From: an uncultured Alkalilimnicola sp.
GTDB lineage: Bacteria > Pseudomonadota > Gammaproteobacteria > Nitrococcales > AK92
Assembly: GCA_937951875.1 (NCBI GenBank)
Contig: CALGAN010000047.1
Coordinates: 1-47,847, forward strand
Direction of reading: 5' to 3'
Length of the DNA: 47,847 nt
Part shown: positions 34,108 through 42,111 of the stretch, piece by piece
Position numbering within the stretch: the stretch's first letter is position 1
How the letters are laid out: each line of letters starts with the position of its first letter
Made by a program: the position numbers and the translations under genes
Notes under the pieces: generated by a model
Seen by the model: only the letters and a program-made list of their open reading frames with translations
Told to the model about the DNA's origin: nothing
Databases searched by the model: none

Positions 34108-35743
34108 TGCGGCCTATCCAGTGCTTGATCACTTCCGAAACGCGCTCGGGATCGTTCTTGGCCAGCATCTGCAGGTGTTCGATCTGCTTCTCCAGCCCCG
34201 AACCCGGGCCCGGCAGATGGATCTCGGACAAGGGATTGTGCTCGCTGAACACGGACGGGCGCCCGCTCGCTTCCTCCGTCGCGCCGGCCGTCAGGGCCGG
34301 CAAGCGCTCACCGCCGCTCAAGGCCGGCTGGCCGTGGCCACCCTCCAGCGCACCCACCATCGGCCGCGGATCGCGCTGGGTGAGGTGGCGCACCGCCGGC
34401 CGCACCACCAACAGCAGCAGTAGCACGCTGACCAGGCCGCCCAATCCGAGCTTGATCAGGTTGTGGACTTCGCGGTTCTGCCACCACGGCAGCGGCGGCT
34501 CCTCCACCACGGCCGGCGGCGCGAACGGGAAGACGCTGATCGTGAGCAGGTCGCCGCGCTCCGGATTGAGGCCCACAGCGCTGCGTATCACGGCCTCCAG
34601 CTCGGCGCGCGCCTGGTCGGTCCAGCCGCCGGGCGGGGCGGCATTGGCGTTGAGCACCACCGCCACGCTCTGCTGGCGCAGCTGAAACCCCGGGAAGGTC
34701 ACGTGGGTGACGCTCTGGTCGTAATCGAGCTGGCGAGTGGTTTCGTTGCGGCTGGAGGTCGCCGCCGATTGCTGCTCGGGGCGAGCGCCGGCCGGGGCGG
34801 GCGGGGTCGGCCGGTTGCTCAGCGAACCGGGCACGCCCAGCGCGATCTGGTCGACGGCGCTTTCGTTGCGCTGGGTCTCGCGGCGCAGCCGCGGCGACTC
34901 ACCGAAGGTCTGGATGGTCTGTTCCTTGCGGCTGAAATCGATGTCGGCCGCCACGCTGATGCGGTAGTTGCCTTTGCCGACGATGGGCGCGAGCACTTCC
35001 TCGATGTTGGCCGCGGCCTTCTTCTGGTACTCGTCCACCGCCTGCCAGTTCTGCGCGGCGCCGGCGGAGGCGGTGACGCTGCGCGACAGCAGCGTGCCGT
35101 ACTGATCGACCACGCTGACGTCTTCCGGCTTGAGCTGCGGCACGCTGTTGGCGACCAGATTGACGATGGCGCCGACCTGCTCGGGCTGGAGCTTGTAGCC
35201 CGGTGCCAGCTGCACCAGCACCGAGGCCTTGGCGGGCCCCCGCGAGCTGACCACGAACGAGTTGCTGTCCTCGATCGCCAGGTGCACGCGCGCCTGCTCC
35301 ACACCCTTGAGCGACATCACGGTGCGCGCCAGCTCACCTTCGAGACTGCGCTTGAGGCGGACGTTCTGCACGAACTGGCTGGTGCCCAGCGGCTGCTCGC
35401 GGTCGAACAGCTCGTAGCCGAGCGGCAGCGCCACTTTGACGCCTTTGGCGGCGAGCAGCATGCGCGCGCGCGCCAGCTCCGATTCCGGCACCAGCACCTG
35501 GCCGCTCTGCGGATGCACGCGATAGCGCACGCCCTCGGCGTCCAGCACCTGCATCACCTCGGCGGCGGGGAAGGCCTCGCCGGCGCCGTACAGCGGCTGC
35601 ATGGCCTGGTTGTCACGCCAGAGATAGAACACCACCGCCAGCGCCAGTAGCGCCGCCGCGCCGGCCATGGTGAGCAGGGCCAGCCGGGAGTCGAATTTCA
35701 GGCCGTCCAGCGACGGCAATTTGAGTTTACCGGTTTGCACCAC
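34079..35743 (-). CDS. fliF: flagellar MS-ring protein FliF
   Basis: FliF forms the MS-ring in the inner membrane. The 554-residue product has a membrane span near residues 25-45 and a second near 440-465. The periplasmic part has the ring-building region with the segment RSLEGELARTVMSLKGVEQA and EDSNSFVVSSRGPAKASVLV. The C-terminal tail has the FliG-binding pattern VSEVIKHWIGRN. The start is GTG (a second GTG follows at once). It is preceded by fliE. Confidence 0.94.
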   Translation of the reverse strand: MVQTGKLKLPSLDGLKFDSRLALLTMAGAAALLALAVVFYLWRDNQAMQPLYGAGEAFPAAEVMQVLDAEGVRYRVHPQSGQVLVPESELARARMLLAAKGVKVALPLGYELFDREQPLGTSQFVQNVRLKRSLEGELARTVMSLKGVEQARVHLAIEDSNSFVVSSRGPAKASVLVQLAPGYKLQPEQVGAIVNLVANSVPQLKPEDVSVVDQYGTLLSRSVTASAGAAQNWQAVDEYQKKAAANIEEVLAPIVGKGNYRISVAADIDFSRKEQTIQTFGESPRLRRETQRNESAVDQIALGVPGSLSNRPTPPAPAGARPEQQSAATSSRNETTRQLDYDQSVTHVTFPGFQLRQQSVAVVLNANAAPPGGWTDQARAELEAVIRSAVGLNPERGDLLTISVFPFAPPAVVEEPPLPWWQNREVHNLIKLGLGGLVSVLLLLLVVRPAVRHLTQRDPRPMVGALEGGHGQPALSGGERLPALTAGATEEASGRPSVFSEHNPLSEIHLPGPGSGLEKQIEHLQMLAKNDPERVSEVIKHWIGRNERDLTPVG

Positions 35744-35765
35744 CGTGGCCCCGCCCCGCTGCCGC

Positions 35766-36104
35766 CTAGATAGGCATCTTCATGATGTCGTCGAATGCGG
35801 TCGCCAGCTTGTTGCGCACCTGCAACAACGCCGAGAAGGACACGCTCGCCTTCTGGCTTTCGATCATGGCGCCGACCAGATCGGTGCTGCGGCCGCTGTC
35901 GACCGCGGCCATCGCGGCGCTGGCGCGGTGCTGATCGGCGTCGACCGAGCGCAGCACCTCGGCGAACGTCGCGCCGATGCTGCCGGTGCCGGTGCCGGTG
36001 CCGGCACCGTCGATGGCAGCCGGGCTGACGCGGCCCTCGGCGATCACGGCGAACTGCTGCATTCGAGCCAGCATGCTCTGCTGAGCGTCGATGATGGATT
36101 TCAT
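35766..36104 (-). CDS. fliE: flagellar rod-MS-ring adapter FliE
   Basis: FliE joins the MS-ring to the rod. The 112-residue product has the typical C-terminal half with ESQKASVSFSALLQVRNKLA and the ending VTAFDDIMKMPI-like tail (here ATAFDDIMKMPI). A Gly/Thr repeat (GTGTGTGS) sits at about 31-38. It starts 25 bases after lafK, so it is probably in the lafK operon. Confidence 0.92.
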   Translation of the reverse strand: MKSIIDAQQSMLARMQQFAVIAEGRVSPAAIDGAGTGTGTGSIGATFAEVLRSVDADQHRASAAMAAVDSGRSTDLVGAMIESQKASVSFSALLQVRNKLATAFDDIMKMPI

Positions 36105-36129
36105 CGCGAACTCGCTTCCCTGACGGCGG

Positions 36130-37527
36130 TTAGAAGTTCAGATTGAGGCCCTGCTCGCGCATCGCCTTGAGGCGGTAGCGCAGCGCGCGCGGCGTCATGC
36201 CCAGGCTGGCGGCGGCCTTGCCTTTGTGTCCGTCGCAGCGGCGTATGACGTCGATGACGTGCTGATACTCGGCCCACTTGCCGCGATCGCGCAGCGCCGC
36301 CTTGCCGTCGGCGGGCAACGGCGGCAGGGGGCTGCTCTCGACCCCGGCCGGCGCCGGCGGCGGCTCCAGCCCCAGGTCCTGCGGCTGGATGTAAAGCCCG
36401 TTGCGCAGCACCAGCGCGCGCTGCACCCGGTTCTCCAGCTCGCGCACGTTGCCGGGCCAGTCGTGCCGCAGCAGCGCCTGGCAAGCCTGTTCGGTGAGCA
36501 GCTCCTGGTGCGCCTCCTGCGGCGCGTACTTGCGGGTAAAGCGGCGCGCCAACGGCAGGATGTCCTCCTTGCGCTCGCGCAGCGGACTGATATGCAGCGG
36601 CAACACGTCGAGCCGGAACAGCAGGTCGGCGCGGAACCGGCCTTCCGCCACTTCCTGCTGCAGATCGCGGTTGGTGGCGGCGATGATGCGCACGTCCAGG
36701 TCGATCTCGCGACGGCCGCCGAGCCGCTCCACCTTCTGCTCCTGCAGCACCCGCAGCAGCTTGGCCTGCAGCTCCAGCGGCATCTCGCCGATCTCGTCCA
36801 GCAGCAGGGTGCCGCCGTTGGCCAGCTCGAACTTGCCGGGCTGGGACGTGACCGCGCCGGTGAATGCGCCCTTCTCGTGGCCGAACAGGATCGACTCCAG
36901 CATGGGGGCGGGGATCGCCGCGCAGTTGACGGCGACGAACGGCGCGTCCGGACCGGCGGAGAAGCGGTGGATGTAGCGCGCCATCAACTCCTTGCCGGTG
37001 CCGGTTTCGCCGGTGATCAGGATCGGCGCGCGGGTCAACGCCACGCGCTGCGCCAGCGCCAACAGCCGGCGCCCGGCACGGGAGCGGGCCACGAAGAACT
37101 CTTCGGCGGCGCCGATACACTCCTGGCGCCGCAGCAGCGCGCCCAGCTGGGTTTCGCTGAACGGCGACAGCAGGTAATCAATACAGCCTAGCTCGAGCAG
37201 CGTTACCGCCTTTTCCTGATCGGCATATTCGACGATGGGGACAACGCTGGCATCGCCGGATTCGGCCACCAGCTCTCCCACCTTGACGTACAGCTTTTCG
37301 GGGGAAACGCTACCGATGAAAAAGAAAACCAATGCGGCACTATTCAGAACGTATTTATCGATACGATCCGAGCCTGAATAGGTCGCAACTTCGCAACCTT
37401 CCTTCCGCAGCCCCTCGCACAGCAACGGATAGGTCTGCTCGTCGCCGTTGGCGATCACGACGACGACCTTAGGTGTAGCCGATTCGCTACACTGTTCGCG
37501 GGACGAGTTGCTCATTGTCCGACTCAT
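36130..37527 (-). CDS. lafK: sigma-54-dependent lateral flagellar activator, LafK/FleQ-like
   Basis: This is the likely master activator of the locus. From ATG 37527 the protein has 465 residues. Residues 20-140 are a degenerate receiver-like domain; the usual phospho-acceptor Asp position falls in SAALVFFFIG and has no Asp. The AAA+ domain has Walker A GETGTGKE at 173-180, the sigma-54 contact loop GAFTGA at 220-225 and Walker B LLLDEIGE at 241-248. A Fis-like helix-turn-helix (KGKAAASLGMTPRALRYRLK) ends the chain. ATG 37527 has a TGAGAG site; GTG 37545 is possible. It heads the operon with fliEFGHIJ and faces fliM across a shared control region. Confidence 0.88.
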   Translation of the reverse strand: MSRTMSNSSREQCSESATPKVVVVIANGDEQTYPLLCEGLRKEGCEVATYSGSDRIDKYVLNSAALVFFFIGSVSPEKLYVKVGELVAESGDASVVPIVEYADQEKAVTLLELGCIDYLLSPFSETQLGALLRRQECIGAAEEFFVARSRAGRRLLALAQRVALTRAPILITGETGTGKELMARYIHRFSAGPDAPFVAVNCAAIPAPMLESILFGHEKGAFTGAVTSQPGKFELANGGTLLLDEIGEMPLELQAKLLRVLQEQKVERLGGRREIDLDVRIIAATNRDLQQEVAEGRFRADLLFRLDVLPLHISPLRERKEDILPLARRFTRKYAPQEAHQELLTEQACQALLRHDWPGNVRELENRVQRALVLRNGLYIQPQDLGLEPPPAPAGVESSPLPPLPADGKAALRDRGKWAEYQHVIDVIRRCDGHKGKAAASLGMTPRALRYRLKAMREQGLNLNF

Positions 37528-37954
37528 AGCTCTCAACTTCAGCACCCGTTCTCCGAACAGGCCGCGCCTTCCGGTGCGTAACCACGCGGCGCTGCCGTCC
37601 CATGCGGAAGTCCCTAGCGCTTAAGGAAGCGTTGGTCTTGGCCGTCTTGTCCGTTCCGTGAGGGCCACCCGGCTCCCTTACTTCAGAGCCGCCGCCAAGA
37701 CTACACGGGTGTCGCCAACACGCGACTACCGGTTTCCTCAAAAGCGATCAAAAGTCATCAAACCGTTGTGACGGCGCGGTTTTGACAGCTTTTGATTTAA
37801 GTGGCGGCCATCGCCGCCGTTAGACTCATCGCCGCGATACAACGCCCTTGCCGATAGCGCGAGGGCCGATAGGCACAACCCTCTCACGTTGACCGTTCCA
37901 GGGACGCTGGCCAAGCCGTACATGGACAGGACCACCGAGCGCCACAGCTAGAAC
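37528..37954. promoter_or_regulatory. divergent control region between lafK and fliM
   Basis: This 427-base gene-free region holds a cluster of boxes at 37738-37795 and, toward fliM, direct repeats GCCGATAG at 37850 and 37865. No sigma-54 promoter with the right spacing was found in either direction. A perfect TTGACA occurs at 37782-37787 but no good -10 follows at 16-18 bases. Small reading frames here are not convincing. Confidence 0.6.
37738..37795. promoter_or_regulatory. 10-bp phased TCAAAAG boxes, probable operator
   Basis: TCAAAAG starts at 37738 and 37748 and TCAAACC at 37758, i.e. three boxes with 10-base steps in one direction. CGGTTTTGA ends at 37785 and CTTTTGA at 37795, two boxes in the opposite direction with the same step. 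Together they form an imperfect inverted repeat: 37748-37765 against 37777-37795. All boxes face the same side of the DNA helix. Binding by LafK or by another regulator that controls lafK and fliM is inferred. Confidence 0.65.
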
Positions 37955-38794
37955 ATGACCGGGAACTCGAAAGTCCATCACCAGGTGCCACCCGAGCGGA
38001 TCACCGTGTTGAAGCCGCATAAGCTGGGTCGGCATTGCCACAAAATCCCACATCACATCAAGGATATTACGCGGCGAAATCCCAGACCCATCGTTGACTA
38101 TTTCCTGCGAAGCTACCGCATCAACATCGAGCTCAATGCGGTATCCGTGCACGAGCAGCCGCCACGCGACCCCGACCTTATTTATATGTCCCCGCTGGGC
38201 AAGGTCGGCTTTTCCATCGACCGCTTACTGCTCAACGAAACCATCGAGTGCTATTACGGCGGCACCGTCTATTCGCTGGAAAGCGCACCGCCCATAAGCG
38301 CCTCCGAACAACGGATGCGCGACCGACTGGGCAAAGACATCATCGATCTATTCGCCCGGACCATGCTGGCCGGCGACACGTTCGGCGAACTTGTCGCCCA
38401 TCAGAGCGATTACCAGGAAATCGCTTGGGAATACGTGGCGGAGCTGGCTTACACCAGCCATACGTCCGGCATTCGGTCCTCGATCCTGATCTACCTGGAC
38501 AGCGATCTGGTGGACGCGCTGACCGCGCGGCTGAGCCCGCCGCAGCAGACCCACGCCGAAGGCGACCCGCTGGAGGTCATCAGCCAGCTGCCGGTGCGGC
38601 TGGACTGCGTGATTGCGGCCGTGGAAATGCCCTTGGAACAGGTGCTGAAGCTGCAGCTCAACGACATCCTGCTGGTGCGGCCCCTCGAGCGCTACGAGGT
38701 CCGGATCAATCGCCAGAAGCTGTTCCGCGGCACGATCTTCGAAGAAGACGGGGCGCTCTTCCTGACCTCACTGGAAAGCACGACATCGCCATGA
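37955..38794 (+). CDS. fliM: flagellar switch protein FliM, short form without the CheY-binding N-terminus
   Basis: FliM forms the middle of the C-ring. The 279-residue product is shorter than the usual 330. Residues 45-230 align with the CheC-like middle domain and the last 70 with the SpoA-type domain (VEMPLEQVLKLQLNDILLV). The N-terminus MTGNSKVHHQ has no LSQxEIDALL peptide. An in-frame TAG just 6 bases upstream excludes a longer start from 37922. The FliG-contact motif is GGTV at 102-105 instead of GGxG. No clear ribosome site precedes the ATG. It overlaps fliN by 4 bases (ATGA). Confidence 0.88.
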   Translation: MTGNSKVHHQVPPERITVLKPHKLGRHCHKIPHHIKDITRRNPRPIVDYFLRSYRINIELNAVSVHEQPPRDPDLIYMSPLGKVGFSIDRLLLNETIECYYGGTVYSLESAPPISASEQRMRDRLGKDIIDLFARTMLAGDTFGELVAHQSDYQEIAWEYVAELAYTSHTSGIRSSILIYLDSDLVDALTARLSPPQQTHAEGDPLEVISQLPVRLDCVIAAVEMPLEQVLKLQLNDILLVRPLERYEVRINRQKLFRGTIFEEDGALFLTSLESTTSP

Positions 38795-39150
38795 ACGCTC
38801 TCACCGACAACGAACTCGACAGTCTCATCGACGAGGCCGAGCTGGCGGCGCTGGATGAGCCGACCGCCGAACCGCGGGTCGAAACACCCCCCAAGCGGGA
38901 TCTGAGCTTCTTCGGCAAGATCCCGGTGCAAGTCACCCTGGAAGTGGCTTCCACCGAGATCCCTCTGCGGGATCTGATGGAGGTCGATGGCAACAGCGTG
39001 ATCATGCTCGACAAGCAAGCCGGCGAGCCGCTGGACGTGAAAGTCAACGGCACGCTGTTCGCCAAGGCCGAGGTGGTGGTGATGAACGGCAACTACGGCC
39101 TGCGCATCGTGCAGTTCTGCGGCAACCGGCTCAACGATCTGACGACATGA
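38791..39150 (+). CDS. fliN: flagellar switch protein FliN with an unusual acidic N-terminus
   Basis: FliN forms the base of the C-ring and docks the export complex. The 119-residue product has the SpoA domain (VQVTLEVASTEIPLRDLMEV, then GTLFAKAEVVVMNGNYGLRI). The N-terminus contains LTDNELDSLIDEAEL at residues 4-18. It resembles the CheY-binding peptide of FliM (LSQAEIDALL). The two genes are translationally coupled by ATGA, so the peptide is apparently on FliN rather than FliM. The function of this segment is unproven. Confidence 0.92.
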   Translation: MNALTDNELDSLIDEAELAALDEPTAEPRVETPPKRDLSFFGKIPVQVTLEVASTEIPLRDLMEVDGNSVIMLDKQAGEPLDVKVNGTLFAKAEVVVMNGNYGLRIVQFCGNRLNDLTT

Positions 39151-39902
39151 CCAGCCGCCGCGCTCTGGCCGCGCTCGCGCTCGCCCTGCTCGGCCTGGCG
39201 CCGCTGGCCGCTCAGGCGGCCGGCGGCGACATCACGCTGTTCAACATCGACGATACTGGCGAGGGTCAGGAGTTCAGCGTCAAGCTGCAGATTCTGATCC
39301 TCATGACCTTGCTCGGCCTGCTGCCGGCGATGCTGATGATGATGACCTGCTTCACCCGCTTCATCATCGTCCTGGCCATCCTGCGGCAAGCGGTGGGCCT
39401 GCAGCAGAGCCCGCCCAACAACGTGCTGATCGGCATCTCGCTGATCCTGACGCTGCTGGTGATGCGCCCGGTCTGGCAGGACATCCACGACCGCGCCTAC
39501 CAGCCGTTCCAGAACGACGAGATCACCCTGCAGCAGGCGCTGGGCACCGCCAAGGACAGCCTGGCCGGCTTCATGCTGGCGCAGACCAATCGCACCTCGC
39601 TGCAGACCATGGTGTCGCTAGCCGGCGAGGAGATGCCGGCCGATCTGGAGCAGCTGGATTTCTCGTTGCTGCTGCCGGCGTTTGTGCTGAGCGAGCTTAA
39701 GACCGCCTTCCAGCTCGGCTTCATGATCTTCATGCCGTTCCTGGTCATCGACCTGGTGGTGGCGAGCGTGCTGATGGCGATGGGCATGATGATGCTCTCG
39801 CCGATGATGATCTCACTGCCGTTCAAGCTGATGGTGTTCGTACTGGTGGACGGCTGGACGCTGCTCATGACGACCCTGGTCGGCAGCATCCAGAGCTACT
39901 GA
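39147..39902 (+). CDS. fliP: flagellar export gate protein FliP
   Basis: FliP is the main export gate ring protein. The 251-residue product has a cleavable signal (residues 1-24, ending LAAQA). Later spans include LLGLLPAMLMMMTCFTRFII and AFQLGFMIFMPFLVIDLVV. The motif SLPFKLMVFVLVDGW marks the C-terminus. It overlaps fliN (ATGA); the fliO gene that usually lies between them is missing. Confidence 0.96.
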   Translation: MTSRRALAALALALLGLAPLAAQAAGGDITLFNIDDTGEGQEFSVKLQILILMTLLGLLPAMLMMMTCFTRFIIVLAILRQAVGLQQSPPNNVLIGISLILTLLVMRPVWQDIHDRAYQPFQNDEITLQQALGTAKDSLAGFMLAQTNRTSLQTMVSLAGEEMPADLEQLDFSLLLPAFVLSELKTAFQLGFMIFMPFLVIDLVVASVLMAMGMMMLSPMMISLPFKLMVFVLVDGWTLLMTTLVGSIQSY

Positions 39903-39912
39903 GGAAGGCCCG

Positions 39913-40185
39913 ATGTTCACGCCCGACGCCGCCGTCGACATCGTCGCCAACGCCGTCTACGTCACCGCGCTGATCGTGTGCGTGCTGATCGTGCCCAGCC
40001 TGCTGGGCGGTCTGCTGATCAGCATTTTCCAGGCGGCCACCCAGATCAACGAGCAGATGCTGAGCTTTCTGCCGCGCCTGCTGATCACCCTGGCGATGCT
40101 GGTGATCGCCGGCCCATGGATTCTGCGCACACTCTGCGACCTGTTCCTCGAACTCTTCAGGCAGGCAAGCAGCCTGGTCGGGTAG
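39913..40185 (+). CDS. fliQ: flagellar export gate protein FliQ
   Basis: FliQ is a small gate subunit. The 90-residue product has two membrane hairpins (about 14-38 and 53-75) with LLGGLLISIFQAATQINEQM, the family signature. GAGGAAGG precedes the ATG. It stands between fliP and fliR with 10-base and 3-base gaps. Confidence 0.96.
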   Translation: MFTPDAAVDIVANAVYVTALIVCVLIVPSLLGGLLISIFQAATQINEQMLSFLPRLLITLAMLVIAGPWILRTLCDLFLELFRQASSLVG

Positions 40186-40188
40186 ACC

Positions 40189-40980
40189 ATGAGCGAACCG
40201 GTGATGCAGGTGGGCCAGTACCTGCAGTGGCTGACGAACCACTGGTGGCCGTTCTGCCGGATCATGGCCGTGCTCGCCCTGGCGCCGCTGTTCAACTACC
40301 GGGCGCTGCCGCTGCGCGTGCGCGTGCTGCTCGCCCTGGGCCTGACGCTGGCGCTGGGCCGCGCCCTGCCGCAGCCGCCGGCGGTCGATCCGCTGTCGCT
40401 GCAGGGCGTGGTCATGACGCTGGAGCAGATCGCCTTCGGGCTGCTGCTGGGGCTGGCGCTGCAGCTGGTGTTCGCCGCGTTCACGCTGGTCGGCGCCGTG
40501 GTCTCGACCCAAATGGGCCTGAGCATGGCGATGCTCAACGACCCCGTGAACGGCGTGTCGTCGTCACCGATCCTCTACCAGATCTATTTCGTGCTGCTCG
40601 CCTTCCTGTTCTTCGCCAGCGACGTCCACCTGGTGACGGTGAGCGTGCTCTACCAGAGCTTCGTGCATTGGCCGCTCGGCAGCGGGCTGCACTACGCGGG
40701 CATGGGCATGCTGCTGCAGTCGTTCGCCTGGGTGTTCGCGGCGGCGACGCTGATCGCCGTGCCGATGATGTTCTGCATGATGCTGGTGCAGTTCTGCTTC
40801 GGCCTGCTGAACCGGATCTCGCCGGCGATGAACCTGTTCTCGCTGGGTTTCCCGTCGACCATCGTCAGCGGTCTGCTGCTGATTCCCTTCACGCTGCCGA
40901 ACGTCTCGGAGAACTACCTCAACCTGACGCGGCAATTGCTCGACGGCATTGCCGTGATGCTGCGGAACGGGCATGGCTGA
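40189..40980 (+). CDS. fliR: flagellar export gate protein FliR
   Basis: FliR completes the export gate. The 263-residue product has six predicted membrane spans. Early spans include FCRIMAVLALAPLFNYRALP, and EQIAFGLLLGLALQLVFAAF follows. It overlaps flhB by 8 bases, and its last residues run RNGHG. Position between fliQ and flhB confirms the call. Confidence 0.95.
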   Translation: MSEPVMQVGQYLQWLTNHWWPFCRIMAVLALAPLFNYRALPLRVRVLLALGLTLALGRALPQPPAVDPLSLQGVVMTLEQIAFGLLLGLALQLVFAAFTLVGAVVSTQMGLSMAMLNDPVNGVSSSPILYQIYFVLLAFLFFASDVHLVTVSVLYQSFVHWPLGSGLHYAGMGMLLQSFAWVFAAATLIAVPMMFCMMLVQFCFGLLNRISPAMNLFSLGFPSTIVSGLLLIPFTLPNVSENYLNLTRQLLDGIAVMLRNGHG

Positions 40981-42109
40981 GCACGACAGCACTCAGGACA
41001 AGACCGAAGAGCCATCCGAGCACAAGCTCCGCAAGAGCCGCGAGGAAGGGCAGGTGGCGCGCTCGCGCGACGTCGCCACCACCATGTCGCTGCTGGTGAC
41101 GCTGCTACTGCTCAAGCTCGCCGCCGATCATTTCTTCGCCGGACTGCGCGACAGCTTCGCCTACGCCTACATCGACTTCGGCAGCAGCGAGATCGGCCTG
41201 GATGATCTGCGGCCGATCCTGCTGCACAACCTGCTGACCTTCATGGTGATCCTGCTGCCGCTGCTGGTCTCGCCGGTGCTGGTGGTGCTGGCCGCCCTCA
41301 TCCCCGGCGGCTGGACCTTCGCCTCGAAGAACTTCACGCCGCGGCTGGAGAAGCTCGACCCCATCCGCGGCCTCAAGCGCATGGTGTCGCTGCAGAACTG
41401 GACCGAGCTGCTCAAATCCCTGCTCAAGATCACCGTGCTGGTGACCGTGGTGGTCTGGCAAATCGCCTACGCCGTGCCGCAGCTGCTGGCCCTGCAGCGC
41501 GGCGCGGTTCACCAGGCCATCGCCGGCGCCTTCACGCTGACCTTCAACCTGGCGCTGAGCCTGTTGCTGGTGTTCGTGCTGTTCTCGGTGATCGACATCC
41601 CGCTGCAGCGCTTCCTGTTCCGCAAGCAGATGCGCATGACCAAGCAGGAGCGCAAGGAAGAGCACAAGCAGCACGAAGGCCGGCCCGAGGTCAAAGCGCG
41701 CATCAAGCAGCTGCAGCGGCAGCTGCTGCAACGGCAGATCAAGAAGGTGCTCAGGGATGCCGACGTGGTGGTGGTCAACCCCCAGCACTACGCGGTGGCG
41801 CTCAAATACGACCCCAAGAAGGCGCAAGCCCCGTACGTGCTCGCCAAGGGCACCGACGAAATCGCCCTGTACATCCGCCAGATGGCCCAGGAGTACCGGC
41901 TCGAAGTGCTCGAGCTGCCGCCGCTGGCGCGGGCCATCTACTACAGCACCCGGGTCAATCAGCAGATCCCGACGGCGCTGTATGCCGCCGTGGCCCACGT
42001 GCTCAGTTACGTCGTCCAGCTCAAGGCCTGGCGCGCGGGCCGCCGCCGCAGCCGGCCGCGACTGGCCGCCAACCTTCCCATTCCCGACGCCCTGGCCAAC
42101 CGAGGCTGA
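40973..42109 (+). CDS. flhB: flagellar export switch protein FlhB with NPQH cleavage motif
   Basis: FlhB controls the change from rod/hook to filament export after self-cleavage. The 378-residue product starts with the conserved EEPSEHKLRKSREEGQVARS. Membrane spans lie near 37-52, 88-110, 150-170 and 187-208. The cleavage motif is N269-P270-Q271-H272 (codons AAC CCC CAG CAC), not the usual NPTH. The Asn-Pro bond is kept, so cleavage may occur but with altered rate (inference). The C-terminal tail is Arg/Lys-rich. Confidence 0.94.
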   Translation: MAEHDSTQDKTEEPSEHKLRKSREEGQVARSRDVATTMSLLVTLLLLKLAADHFFAGLRDSFAYAYIDFGSSEIGLDDLRPILLHNLLTFMVILLPLLVSPVLVVLAALIPGGWTFASKNFTPRLEKLDPIRGLKRMVSLQNWTELLKSLLKITVLVTVVVWQIAYAVPQLLALQRGAVHQAIAGAFTLTFNLALSLLLVFVLFSVIDIPLQRFLFRKQMRMTKQERKEEHKQHEGRPEVKARIKQLQRQLLQRQIKKVLRDADVVVVNPQHYAVALKYDPKKAQAPYVLAKGTDEIALYIRQMAQEYRLEVLELPPLARAIYYSTRVNQQIPTALYAAVAHVLSYVVQLKAWRAGRRRSRPRLAANLPIPDALANRG

Positions 42110-42111
42110 TC

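Noticed and set aside
37850..37872. Two GCCGATAG copies upstream of fliM as sigma-28 promoters
   Set aside because: Neither has TAAA at the right distance; kept only as a note in the control region.
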